A stretch of 64,000 nucleotides of DNA from Thiomicrorhabdus cannonii (GTDB taxonomy: Bacteria > Pseudomonadota > Gammaproteobacteria > Thiomicrospirales > Thiomicrospiraceae): positions 248,001 to 312,000 of the forward strand of contig NZ_JACBGH010000001.1 in the NCBI RefSeq assembly GCF_013391695.1, in the 5' to 3' direction. Positions 1 through 7,183 of the stretch are shown here, in pieces (the first letter of the stretch is position 1; each line of letters begins with the position of its first letter). A program made the position numbers and the translations under genes. The notes below the pieces were generated by a model. The model worked only from the letters and a program-made list of their open reading frames with translations, was not told where the DNA came from and did no database searches.

Positions 1-127
1 GGCCCTTATTGTCCTCATCAACGCGGCACAGGAAAATGACAAACAGGTCAGCTGGCAACAGACGAACGAGCTGATCGCCTCTTCTGCCAAAAAACTGGGA
101 TTAAACGACGCCTTGTTGCTGGCATAA
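1..127 (+). CDS. C-terminal fragment of an unknown protein (cut by window start)
   Basis: An open frame runs from base 2 to a TAA at 125-127 and ends with ...KKLGLNDALLLA. Only about 41 codons are visible and I do not recognise a family from them. It lies 45 bp upstream of the FlhB-like gene on the same strand, so the two are probably cotranscribed. In related bacteria that gene often follows a FliK-like or DUF2802 gene, but nothing visible here confirms this. Confidence 0.5.
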   Translation, partial: ALIVLINAAQENDKQVSWQQTNELIASSAKKLGLNDALLLA

Positions 128-133
128 AAATTC

Positions 134-147
134 TCAACAGGCCGGGT
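134..147 (+). repeat. AACAGGCCGGG repeat, copy 1 (intergenic)
   Basis: The sequence TCAACAGGCCGGGT lies between the unknown gene and the FlhB-like gene. It matches the core of the 19-base consensus AAACTCAACAGGCCGGGTA found throughout the window, with two differences in the AAAC flank. Confidence 0.7.
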
Positions 148-172
148 ACAAGCCGCATCTGAGGAGTTCAAC

Positions 173-490
173 GTGAGCGATCAGAAAAAAAAGGCATCGA
201 CTCTGGCGGATAAAATAGCGGTTTCACTCCAGTATGATGGTGAAAAAGCCCCTATCGTCACCGCTAAAGGCAGCGGTCACATCGCCGAGCAGATCATCGA
301 ATTGGCTCGCGAGCATCAGATTCCGATTCAGCAGGATCCGGAACTGGTTTCATTATTGAGCCAGGTAGAACTCAATCAGGAAATTCCGCAAGTTTTGTAT
401 GAAGCCGTGGCTCAGGTGCTTGTGTTTGCCTATCAGCTCGGCGAAAAATCGCCGCCGCAAGCCAAACAAACACCTCCGCCATCAAGCTAG
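173..490 (+). CDS. FlhB C-terminal-domain paralogue (FhlB/YlqH-like export switch protein)
   Basis: This 105-residue protein resembles only the cytoplasmic C-terminal part of FlhB, the substrate-specificity switch of the flagellar exporter. The stretch from SLQYDGEKAPIVTAKG through ELVSLLSQVELNQEIP to a valine-rich helix follows the FlhB order after its cleavage site. The NPTH autocleavage motif and the membrane domain are absent. The GTG start at 173 is preceded by GAGGAG seven bases upstream. Full-length flhB is present separately at 9303-10436, so this is an accessory copy. It may substitute for or compete with the FlhB C-domain, which is inference. Its 3' end overlaps convergent cheW by 9 bp. 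Confidence 0.8.
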   Translation: MSDQKKKASTLADKIAVSLQYDGEKAPIVTAKGSGHIAEQIIELAREHQIPIQQDPELVSLLSQVELNQEIPQVLYEAVAQVLVFAYQLGEKSPPQAKQTPPPSS

Positions 491-1003
491 CTTCATCATC
501 ATGTTGTCCACATCGATCAGAATAATCACGTTGTTCTGATAATGCGCAATGCCTTGAATGTAGCGGGATGCATTTTCCTTAGTAGAGGATAAGGCTTCAA
601 AACGGCTTTCGGGGATGTCGCGCACTTCCATCACAAAGTCCACCATCATCCCAACCGTCTGCTCCTCTTCAAGCTCGACAATGATAATACGCGACAGATC
701 CGTAACCGGTTTTCTAGGCATGCCGTAAACCGTACGGGTATCAACCACCGTCACAATCACGCCGCGCACGTTGATAACCCCCAGCACATGCGACGGCGTA
801 CCCGCTACTTGGCGGATTTTGCCGACCCGCAGGACTTCACGAATTTTCTTCACGTAAATGCCGTAAATCTCGTCCTCCAGTGTGAACAGCACACAACGTG
901 CGCTCGGACCTGCATAGGCACCATCATCATCAAGCCCTGCATCTACCGCCTGAAACGATGAAAGCTTTTGTCTTGCATCTAAATTCATAAAGAACTCCCT
1001 CAA
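482..1003 (-). CDS. cheW: CheW chemotaxis coupling protein
   Basis: CheW links chemoreceptors to the CheA kinase in the cytoplasm. The SH3-like CheW domain spans roughly residues 33-170 and includes the typical GVINVRGVIVTVVDTR stretch. About 30 extra residues precede the domain. The gene directly follows cheA, whose stop lies one base upstream, so the two are translationally close. No cheB or cheR lies between or beside them. The 3' end overlaps the plus-strand FlhB-like gene, and no terminator is visible between the convergent pair. Confidence 0.92.
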   Translation of the reverse strand: MREFFMNLDARQKLSSFQAVDAGLDDDGAYAGPSARCVLFTLEDEIYGIYVKKIREVLRVGKIRQVAGTPSHVLGVINVRGVIVTVVDTRTVYGMPRKPVTDLSRIIIVELEEEQTVGMMVDFVMEVRDIPESRFEALSSTKENASRYIQGIAHYQNNVIILIDVDNMMMKLA

Positions 1004-3067
1004 TTACTGAAAGCGGTGGATAACACCCGGTAAATCCAAAATCAAGGCAATACTGCCATTCCCCGTAATGGTTGCGCCCGCATAGCCGGCGACTTTTTTG
1101 AGCATCATACCCAACGGTTTAATGACAACCTCTTCCTGACCGTTAACCTGCTCCACCACCAAACCGGCACGCTGGTTACCGATGGTCACAATCACGACCT
1201 TATCGCCTGCATAATCGTCTTTCACCTTCTCCGGCGCCAACCACTCCGTCAGAAAATACAGCGGAATACTCTTCTCGCGCAATCTCACCATCATTTGACC
1301 GTCGATTTTGTTGGTTTTGCCGGTTTCATAATCAAAAATCTCCTGCACACTGGTCAACGGAATAGCGTAGTTGTCCTCTCCGAAGGAAACCATCAGGGTT
1401 GGTAAAATCGCCAAGGTTAAAGGCACGCGAATACTCATGCGCGTTCCTTCGCCCAAAACGGAGTGAATGTCAATGCTGCCGTTCAGCTTGGTAATCATGC
1501 TTTTGACGACATCCATTCCCACACCGCGTCCGGAAATATCGCTAATCTGTTCCGCGGTCGAAAAACCGGCAGACATAATCAATTCAAATGCCGCCTTGTC
1601 GTCCAACTGGTTGGCCGTCATTTCGTCCAGCATGCCTTTTTCAACCGCTTTGCGACGCAAAACATCCGGGTCCATGCCTTTGCCGTCATCGGTGATGGAC
1701 AGCAGAATATGGTCCCCTTCCTGCTCGGCAGCCAAAATGACTGTACCTTTTTTAGGCTTACCGGCCTTAATGCGATCTGCCGGCATTTCAATGCCGTGAT
1801 CCACCGAATTACGCACCAGGTGGACCAACGGATCCGCCAGAGCCTCGACCAGGTTTTTATCCAGGTCGGTCTCCTCGCCACGCAATTCAAGTTCGATTTC
1901 CTTGCCCAGTTTGCGGGCCAAATCGCGAACAACGCGCGGGAACCGGCCGAACACTTTTTTAACCGGCTGCATACGCGTTTTCATGACCGACGTCTGTAGA
2001 TCAGTGGTGACATGATCCAAATTGGCCACCGCATTGGAGAGCTCTTCGCCGCTTGCCTGGGTGGTGCGCAAGGTTAGCAAGCGATTGCGTACCAGCACCA
2101 GCTCACCCACCAGGTTCATGATCTCATCCAAACGTTTGGTATCGACCCGCACGGTCGATTCCGTCGTACCTGGCTTGGCCGGAGCTTTGCTGGCACCGCT
2201 AGAAACGGGTTCATCGTCATCACTGGCAACTTGCGCTCTGGCGACGGCAGGTTTTGCCACTGGCTTCATCACTGGGATTTCCTCTTCAGGCTCAGTCATG
2301 GCTGACATTTCCAGCAAATCCCGCTGATTCAGCAAAGCATCGAATTCATCATCGGTAATTTCGCCATCCGGATCCATTCCTTCCGGAAGCTGTAAACTCG
2401 GCGTTTGCGCGACTCCGCCAACATGCAAGGTATCCAGAGAATCACGTTGATTCAGCAAGGCTTCGAATTCATCATCGGTAATTTCACCATCCGGATCCAG
2501 CCCTTCGGGTAGCTGTAGCGCTTTTTCTGCCTGAGAGACTGCAACGCCTGCTCCACCCTCTAACTGATCACGCTGATTGAGCAAGGCTTCAAACTCATCG
2601 TCGGTCATATCGCCATCCGGATCGACATCGGCCGGCAAGGATAATTTAGGCTGAGAAGCCCCCTCTTCAGCGACCGGCGCGGCTAACTGCCCTTTCGTTA
2701 AGGCGTCCAACTCTTTTAACAACGTCGGGTTATTTTCGGGCAGTTCTCTATGCCCCTCATTGAGCAGATTGATTGAATCGGAAATGACATCGAAAGCACG
2801 CAAAATCACATCTGCCGCGACCGCATCATATTCCACGTCGCCATTGCGTATCTTGTCAAACACGTTTTCAGCACGGTGACATACTTCGATCAGCGGCGTA
2901 ATGCCTAAAAATCCCGCGCCGCCTTTAATCGTATGAAACCCGCGGAATACGGCATTAAGCAGGTCCCGATCGCTTGGAGATTGCTCCAGATCGACCAACT
3001 GCTCATTCAGCTGATCGACCAGTTCCGTGGCCTCTACCAAAAAGTCCTGTAAAATATCCTCATCCAC
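1004..3067 (-). CDS. cheA: CheA chemotaxis histidine kinase with three acidic DxDG repeats
   Basis: CheA autophosphorylates in response to receptors and passes phosphate to CheY. The HPt domain is residues 1-110, with the phosphorylated His45 in FHTIKGGAGFLG. The dimerisation helices start near 305 (MNLVGELVLVRNRL). The ATPase domain shows its N box (HLVRNSVDHGIE), DDGKGMD and GRGVGMDV. A CheW-like domain fills the C-terminus. No classical P2 domain is seen. Instead, residues 143-252 carry three repeats containing DPDGEITDDEFEALLNQRD or close variants; the first fits an EF-hand loop (D147, D149, D151, G152, E158). A sigma54 site lies 75 bp upstream. Confidence 0.93.
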   Translation of the reverse strand: MDEDILQDFLVEATELVDQLNEQLVDLEQSPSDRDLLNAVFRGFHTIKGGAGFLGITPLIEVCHRAENVFDKIRNGDVEYDAVAADVILRAFDVISDSINLLNEGHRELPENNPTLLKELDALTKGQLAAPVAEEGASQPKLSLPADVDPDGDMTDDEFEALLNQRDQLEGGAGVAVSQAEKALQLPEGLDPDGEITDDEFEALLNQRDSLDTLHVGGVAQTPSLQLPEGMDPDGEITDDEFDALLNQRDLLEMSAMTEPEEEIPVMKPVAKPAVARAQVASDDDEPVSSGASKAPAKPGTTESTVRVDTKRLDEIMNLVGELVLVRNRLLTLRTTQASGEELSNAVANLDHVTTDLQTSVMKTRMQPVKKVFGRFPRVVRDLARKLGKEIELELRGEETDLDKNLVEALADPLVHLVRNSVDHGIEMPADRIKAGKPKKGTVILAAEQEGDHILLSITDDGKGMDPDVLRRKAVEKGMLDEMTANQLDDKAAFELIMSAGFSTAEQISDISGRGVGMDVVKSMITKLNGSIDIHSVLGEGTRMSIRVPLTLAILPTLMVSFGEDNYAIPLTSVQEIFDYETGKTNKIDGQMMVRLREKSIPLYFLTEWLAPEKVKDDYAGDKVVIVTIGNQRAGLVVEQVNGQEEVVIKPLGMMLKKVAGYAGATITGNGSIALILDLPGVIHRFQ
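2308..2641 (-). repeat. Three in-frame EF-hand-like repeats within cheA
   Basis: Three units of about 26 residues, spaced about 42 residues apart, encode LP-x-x-x-DPDG-x-x-TDDEF-x-ALLNQRD. They fall around residues 143-166, 186-209 and 227-250 of CheA. The first has acidic residues at loop positions 1, 3, 5 and 12 plus Gly at 6, as in a calcium-binding EF-hand. In the second and third, position 1 is Gly. Confidence 0.75.
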
Positions 3068-3141
3068 AATCAGTACCTCTTCTCGCTATCGCGTTGCACA
3101 TTCACTTTTGGAATGCCTTCCAAATTCAGTGCAAATCTATT

Positions 3142-3157
3142 AGCAATCAATGTGCCA
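3142..3157 (-). promoter_or_regulatory. Sigma54 promoter upstream of cheA
   Basis: On the minus strand the site reads TGGCACATTGATTGCT, a full match to TGGCAC-N5-TTGCT with the required GG-N10-GC spacing. It sits between cheZ and cheA, about 75 bp from the cheA start, so cheA-cheW can be transcribed apart from cheYZ. Confidence 0.8.
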
Positions 3158-3188
3158 TACCCTCTTATCTGCATAGCCTTAAAGCCGC

Positions 3189-3848
3189 TTAAATCCCTAG
3201 ATCACTCAATAAATCATCAATATCCTCTTGAGAATCCAAGGCACCCTGTTTCGAGTCGCGGGTAACATTCGGCCCCATCCCTTTGCTCTCCTGAGCCTTC
3301 TGCTCCTCTTCGGAATAGCGGCGCTCCGGAATCTTTTCAAAATCGTGCTTGGAACGTTCAATCAAGTTTTTCAGACTCTCTTCAAGCGCCGTCACAATAA
3401 GAATCACACGGTTTAATACCTGACCGGTCAAATCCTGAAAGGACTGCGCCAACATAATGTTCGTCAGCTCACTATTCATTTGCTGTTTTAACTGCTTGGC
3501 AGCCTCCAGACTTACATCATCTGCCAGCGTCAACTCCTCCAATAATTCAGAAAGATTTTCGGCCGCCTGCAATGTCTTACCGCTCGCCGCCTGCGTTTCA
3601 TGAATCACATACTGCAAACGTTCAGCAATATCCGGCAAATCATGCTTCGCATGCAGCAGGATCGGCGCATCCACCTCAAGATCGTCTAAAGTTTCGTGCA
3701 AATTCTTGGTTAACGCTTCCAACTGTTGATAAATCTGCGTTTCACGGATACGGGTCAATTCATCCAACAAATCCGCCACACGTCCTTGATCTTCCTGCTC
3801 GACGGCATCCAATAAGGTTAATACGATTTGCTTATCAATTTGCTTCAT
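3189..3848 (-). CDS. cheZ: CheZ CheY-P phosphatase
   Basis: CheZ removes phosphate from CheY and so ends the signal to the motor. The 219-residue protein is mostly helical. It contains QDLTGQV near residue 136, the region holding the catalytic glutamine and its aspartate in known CheZ proteins. The C-terminal tail QEDIDDLLSDLGI matches the amphipathic peptide that binds CheY. It follows cheY, but a strong terminator lies between the two genes, so cheZ dosage may be lower than that of cheY. Confidence 0.92.
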   Translation of the reverse strand: MKQIDKQIVLTLLDAVEQEDQGRVADLLDELTRIRETQIYQQLEALTKNLHETLDDLEVDAPILLHAKHDLPDIAERLQYVIHETQAASGKTLQAAENLSELLEELTLADDVSLEAAKQLKQQMNSELTNIMLAQSFQDLTGQVLNRVILIVTALEESLKNLIERSKHDFEKIPERRYSEEEQKAQESKGMGPNVTRDSKQGALDSQEDIDDLLSDLGI

Positions 3849-3867
3849 GCTTCTTTTCCTCTGGCCA

Positions 3868-3912
3868 TAAAAAAACCCCAGGCTATAAACGCAGTTACAG
3901 CTTTGGGGTTTC
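3868..3912 (-). terminator. Intrinsic terminator between cheY and cheZ
   Basis: On the minus strand AAACCCCA pairs with TGGGGTTT across a loop of about 20 bases, and seven T residues follow. It begins 28 bp after the cheY stop and ends about 20 bp before cheZ, so it may act as an attenuator. Confidence 0.75.
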
Positions 3913-3939
3913 TATTATCATCGTAATCTACAATAAATA

Positions 3940-4350
3940 TTAAGATTGCGCTTTTTGTCTTTCCGCAACACGCTCGAATATTTTCTGGATTTTTTCATTC
4001 AGTGTGGCGGCCGTAAAAGGCTTCACAATATATCCGTCCACCCCGGCCTGCGCAGCTTCGAGGATCTGGCTGCGCTTGGCTTCGGCGGTGATTAGCAAAA
4101 AGGGCGTGTCTTTTAATTTTTCATCGGCACGGACATGGCGCAAAAGATCAATACCTGTCATTTGCGGCATATTCCAGTCACTCACGATAAAATCGTATTT
4201 ACCGGTTTTGACCATTGGCCAAGCCGTCGCACCGTCATCAGCCTCATCAAACTTGCTAAAACCGAGTTCTTTTAATAGGTTTTTTACAATACGACGCATG
4301 GTTGAAAAGTCATCCACGACCAAAATATTAATATCTCTATTGATTTGCAT
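3940..4350 (-). CDS. cheY: CheY chemotaxis response regulator
   Basis: This is a single receiver domain of 136 residues that, when phosphorylated by CheA, binds FliM and changes motor rotation. The acid pocket is Asp13-Asp14 in VVDDFSTMRR, the phosphorylated residue is Asp58 in SDWNMPQMTG, and the conserved lysine is in YIVKPF. It lies 50 bp after fliA and just before the terminator that precedes cheZ. The order flhA-flhF-flhG-fliA-cheY-cheZ-cheA is the usual one for polar flagella in Gammaproteobacteria. Confidence 0.95.
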   Translation of the reverse strand: MQINRDINILVVDDFSTMRRIVKNLLKELGFSKFDEADDGATAWPMVKTGKYDFIVSDWNMPQMTGIDLLRHVRADEKLKDTPFLLITAEAKRSQILEAAQAGVDGYIVKPFTAATLNEKIQKIFERVAERQKAQS

Positions 4351-4400
4351 CTCGTTTCCTTAACCGTCAACTTTTCACATTTTTAAAAATCTAATAAATT

Positions 4401-5129
4401 CTACATCCAATCCGCCAAACGCGAACGCAGGCGCTTGATCGCCTGACTATGGATCTGACTGACTCTCGACTCACTCACATCGAGCACTTCGCCAATCTCT
4501 TTGAGGTTTAATTCTTCATCATAATAGAGTGCCATGACCAGCTTCTCTTTTTCCGGCAACGCCATAATCTCCCGGGCCAACGCCTCTTGGAAACCATTTT
4601 CCGCCAACTCGGCAAAAGGCGTCATCAGCGAACCGACCATGCGCTCCTCTGCCAGCTCCTCATGGTCCGGTTCATCAATGGACAACAGCTGCGCACTATT
4701 GGTATCTTGCAAAATCGCGTGGTATTCCATCACTGAAATACCCATCTCCATAGCAATTTCGTCATCCTTGGCCTCTCGACCATTGCGCGCTTCAACCCGG
4801 CTGATAGCCTCGCTCACCTCACGGGATTTGCGGTGCACCGAACGGGGCGTCCAATCCCCTTTGCGAATCTCGTCGAGCATGGCTCCACGGATGCGAATCC
4901 CGGCATAGGTCTCAAAGCTCGCCCCCTGATCCGGACTGAACTTCTGCATGGCTTCAATCAAGCCAATAATGCCTGACTGAATCAAATCTTCGACAAACAC
5001 ACTGTCCGGCAAGCGCCCTTTCAGGTGATAAGCAATACGCTTCACCAGTGGCAGATATTGCTCCAAATCCATCTCAACACGCTGCACAGCCTGTTTTTGA
5101 ATGGAAGTATAAGCGTTTGCTCCAGTCAT
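4401..5129 (-). CDS. fliA: FliA, flagellar sigma28 factor
   Basis: FliA directs RNA polymerase to late flagellar promoters. Region 2 includes DLIQSGIIGLIEAMQKF and FETYAGIRIRGAMLDEIR, and region 4 ends with the helix-turn-helix LKEIGEVLDVSESRVSQIHS. Length (242 residues) is normal. Its likely targets in this window are the TAAA-N14-GCCGATAA sites before fliD and the three flagellin pairs. No flgM (anti-sigma factor) is visible. The gene starts 10 bp after the flhG stop and is probably cotranscribed with flhF-flhG. Confidence 0.95.
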   Translation of the reverse strand: MTGANAYTSIQKQAVQRVEMDLEQYLPLVKRIAYHLKGRLPDSVFVEDLIQSGIIGLIEAMQKFSPDQGASFETYAGIRIRGAMLDEIRKGDWTPRSVHRKSREVSEAISRVEARNGREAKDDEIAMEMGISVMEYHAILQDTNSAQLLSIDEPDHEELAEERMVGSLMTPFAELAENGFQEALAREIMALPEKEKLVMALYYDEELNLKEIGEVLDVSESRVSQIHSQAIKRLRSRLADWM

Positions 5130-5138
5130 GCAACCTTC

Positions 5139-6017
5139 CTAGTGACCTGATTGAAAAAGACTTTCCACAAAAAATTGCAGGTACCCCGTCGCCCCTCGCG
5201 GCACAGGCCATGAATCAATCGCGTAAGCCATCTCCTTAAACGACTTGGCTGCGGCGCTGTTTGGGTAACTGATCGTCACCGGCACCTGTTTCTGCACAGC
5301 TTCACGCAGATCATTATCATAAGGCACGCTCCCCAGATAATCCAAGGTTACGTCCAAAAATTGTTCGCTGACACGTGCCAATTTCTCAAATAATTGCCGT
5401 CCATGCTGCGCGGAACGACTCATATTCGCCAATAGTCTGAAACGCGACACCTGATAATCCCGGCTCAATACCTTGATCAATGCATAGGCATCCGTAATGG
5501 AGGCAGGTTCGTCCGTCACCACCACCACGACTTCCTGCGCCGCACGGCAGAAACTCACCACACTGTCGGCAATACCGGCGGCCGTATCGATAATCAAAAC
5601 GTCCAACTCGCCGTTGAGCTCGGAAAACGCATTAATAATGCCGGCGTTCTCCATGGCTGTGAGCTGCGCCATGCGTCGGATTCCAGAAGCGGCAGGAATA
5701 ATCTTCAAACCGGCAGGCCCTTCAACAATGACTTCCTTCAGCGTTTTTTCACCATCCAACACATGCGCCAGGTTATAGCGAGTTTGCAGACCCAGCATAA
5801 TATCGACATTGGCCAAGCCCATATCCGCATCCATCAGCAACACACGATTGCCCAATTTGCTCAGCGAAATACCGAGGTTGACCGATACATTCGTTTTACC
5901 CACCCCGCCTTTGCCACTGGCCACGGCAATCACACGAACCGGCTTGCCTGACGGCTTAGGCGTTTGCACTTGATTGGATTGCATTGCTCGCAAGCCTGCT
6001 GCCTGATCATTGAGCAT
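5139..6017 (-). CDS. flhG: FlhG (FleN) MinD-like ATPase, flagellar number regulator
   Basis: FlhG is a membrane-associated ATPase that limits flagellar number and antagonises FleQ and FlhF. The deviant Walker A motif is SGKGGVGKTN, followed by DADMGLANVD and DTAAGI. I chose the ATG at 6017 because AAAGGAG precedes it and because it places the conserved FlhF-activating motif DQAAGLR at residues 4-10. An ATG 60 bp further upstream has no such support. The gene overlaps the flhF stop by 11 bp, so translation is coupled. Predicted length is 292 residues. Confidence 0.93.
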   Translation of the reverse strand: MLNDQAAGLRAMQSNQVQTPKPSGKPVRVIAVASGKGGVGKTNVSVNLGISLSKLGNRVLLMDADMGLANVDIMLGLQTRYNLAHVLDGEKTLKEVIVEGPAGLKIIPAASGIRRMAQLTAMENAGIINAFSELNGELDVLIIDTAAGIADSVVSFCRAAQEVVVVVTDEPASITDAYALIKVLSRDYQVSRFRLLANMSRSAQHGRQLFEKLARVSEQFLDVTLDYLGSVPYDNDLREAVQKQVPVTISYPNSAAAKSFKEMAYAIDSWPVPRGATGYLQFFVESLFQSGH

Positions 6018-7182
6018 CAGATATCTCCTTTCCCATCCCCATACGGAGCGCACTCTCTTCATAATCTGCGGACGCATTTTGCTGTCCTAACACCATTGCC
6101 CGGTCAATCAATTCACTCACCTTAACAGGCATTAAATCCTCTGGTACACGCTGTCCATCGGACATATAAACCAGCGGTAACTGTTCTTCAATCAATACCG
6201 TCAAAATATTGCCAAGCTGTAAGGCCTCATCCACCTTGGTCAGAATACACCCCTGCAATCCCACCTGGCTGAATGACTTGATGATATCCTGCATCACCTT
6301 CAGCTGTGTCGCGGCGGAAATAACCAAGTAATTACGGACACTGCTGACCCCTTGCTGCGTGGTGGTCAGCTGCTGTGATAATTGCAAATCACGCTGGCTC
6401 ATGCCGGCCGTATCAATCAAAATCAGCTTCTTATTCGTTAACGACGCCAACAGCGCATACAACTCACCCTGGGAGTTAACGACATGCACCGGCACGCCCA
6501 GCAAATCGGCAAATGTCTTGAGCTGTGCCTGGGCGCCAATTTTATAACAGTCAGTTGTAATCAGAGCCAACTGACTCGCGCTGTTGCGCATCACAAAGCG
6601 ACTGGCGATTTTAGCAATGGTGGTCGTTTTGCCGACCCCAGTTGGTCCAACCAAAGCCACAATGCCGCCACGTTCGAGAAAATCGCGCTCTTCTGAAGGA
6701 ATCTGGCGCTCGATTGAACGTAAAATTTCTGACCAGGCCAGGTCTGATCGGGTATCCACCTTTTCAACCAGCTTCTGACTTAAGCCCCAGCCTATCCCCA
6801 GACGCATCAGCCGCTTAATCAGCGACACCTTGTGAGGGTCGGCCTGCTCGCTCTGCCCCCAAGCCAACCCCGACAGCTGATTTTCCAGCAATGCACGCAT
6901 GGCTTTGAGCTCTTGCGCCATATGACTTATCTCGGGCGCACTGTCGAGCTTGCTCTCTTGGCGGCCATACAGCGGGGTTTCAGGAGAAACAAAACTACTA
7001 CCGGCCTGTTGAGTTTGTTTTTGCTGCTGATAAGCTTGCGCTTCAGGATCAGAAGCGGCCACAATTTCGACGCCCTCGTCCGTGGTGCGGCTCGATAGAA
7101 TGACCGCATCATCACCATGCGCCTCTCTCACCAATAACATGGCTTGACGCATCGTCGGAGCAAAGTAGCGTTTTATTTTCAA
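6007..7182 (-). CDS. flhF: FlhF, SRP-type GTPase for polar flagellar placement
   Basis: FlhF is a GTPase of the signal-recognition-particle family that places the flagellum at the pole. An N-terminal B domain (MKIKRYFAPTMRQAMLLVRE) and a variable linker precede the NG domain. The P loop is GPTGVGKTTTIAKIA near residue 178, followed by LITTDCYKIGA, DTAGMSQRD and the TKVDEA specificity motif. The linker contains one AAACTCAACAGGCCGG repeat copy, encoding part of QTQQAGS. The gene starts one base after the flhA stop. Confidence 0.95.
   Translation of the reverse strand: MKIKRYFAPTMRQAMLLVREAHGDDAVILSSRTTDEGVEIVAASDPEAQAYQQQKQTQQAGSSFVSPETPLYGRQESKLDSAPEISHMAQELKAMRALLENQLSGLAWGQSEQADPHKVSLIKRLMRLGIGWGLSQKLVEKVDTRSDLAWSEILRSIERQIPSEERDFLERGGIVALVGPTGVGKTTTIAKIASRFVMRNSASQLALITTDCYKIGAQAQLKTFADLLGVPVHVVNSQGELYALLASLTNKKLILIDTAGMSQRDLQLSQQLTTTQQGVSSVRNYLVISAATQLKVMQDIIKSFSQVGLQGCILTKVDEALQLGNILTVLIEEQLPLVYMSDGQRVPEDLMPVKVSELIDRAMVLGQQNASADYEESALRMGMGKEISDAQ
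7000..7016 (-). repeat. AACAGGCCGGG repeat, copy 2 (inside flhF)
   Basis: On the minus strand the sequence is AAACTCAACAGGCCGGT. It falls in the variable linker of FlhF, where it encodes residues around QQAG. Confidence 0.7.
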
Positions 7183-7183
7183 C

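Noticed and set aside
1463-1999. Long plus-strand frame antisense to cheA, and similar frames opposite most genes
   Set aside because: These are antisense shadows of well-supported genes. They lack ribosome sites and known domains.
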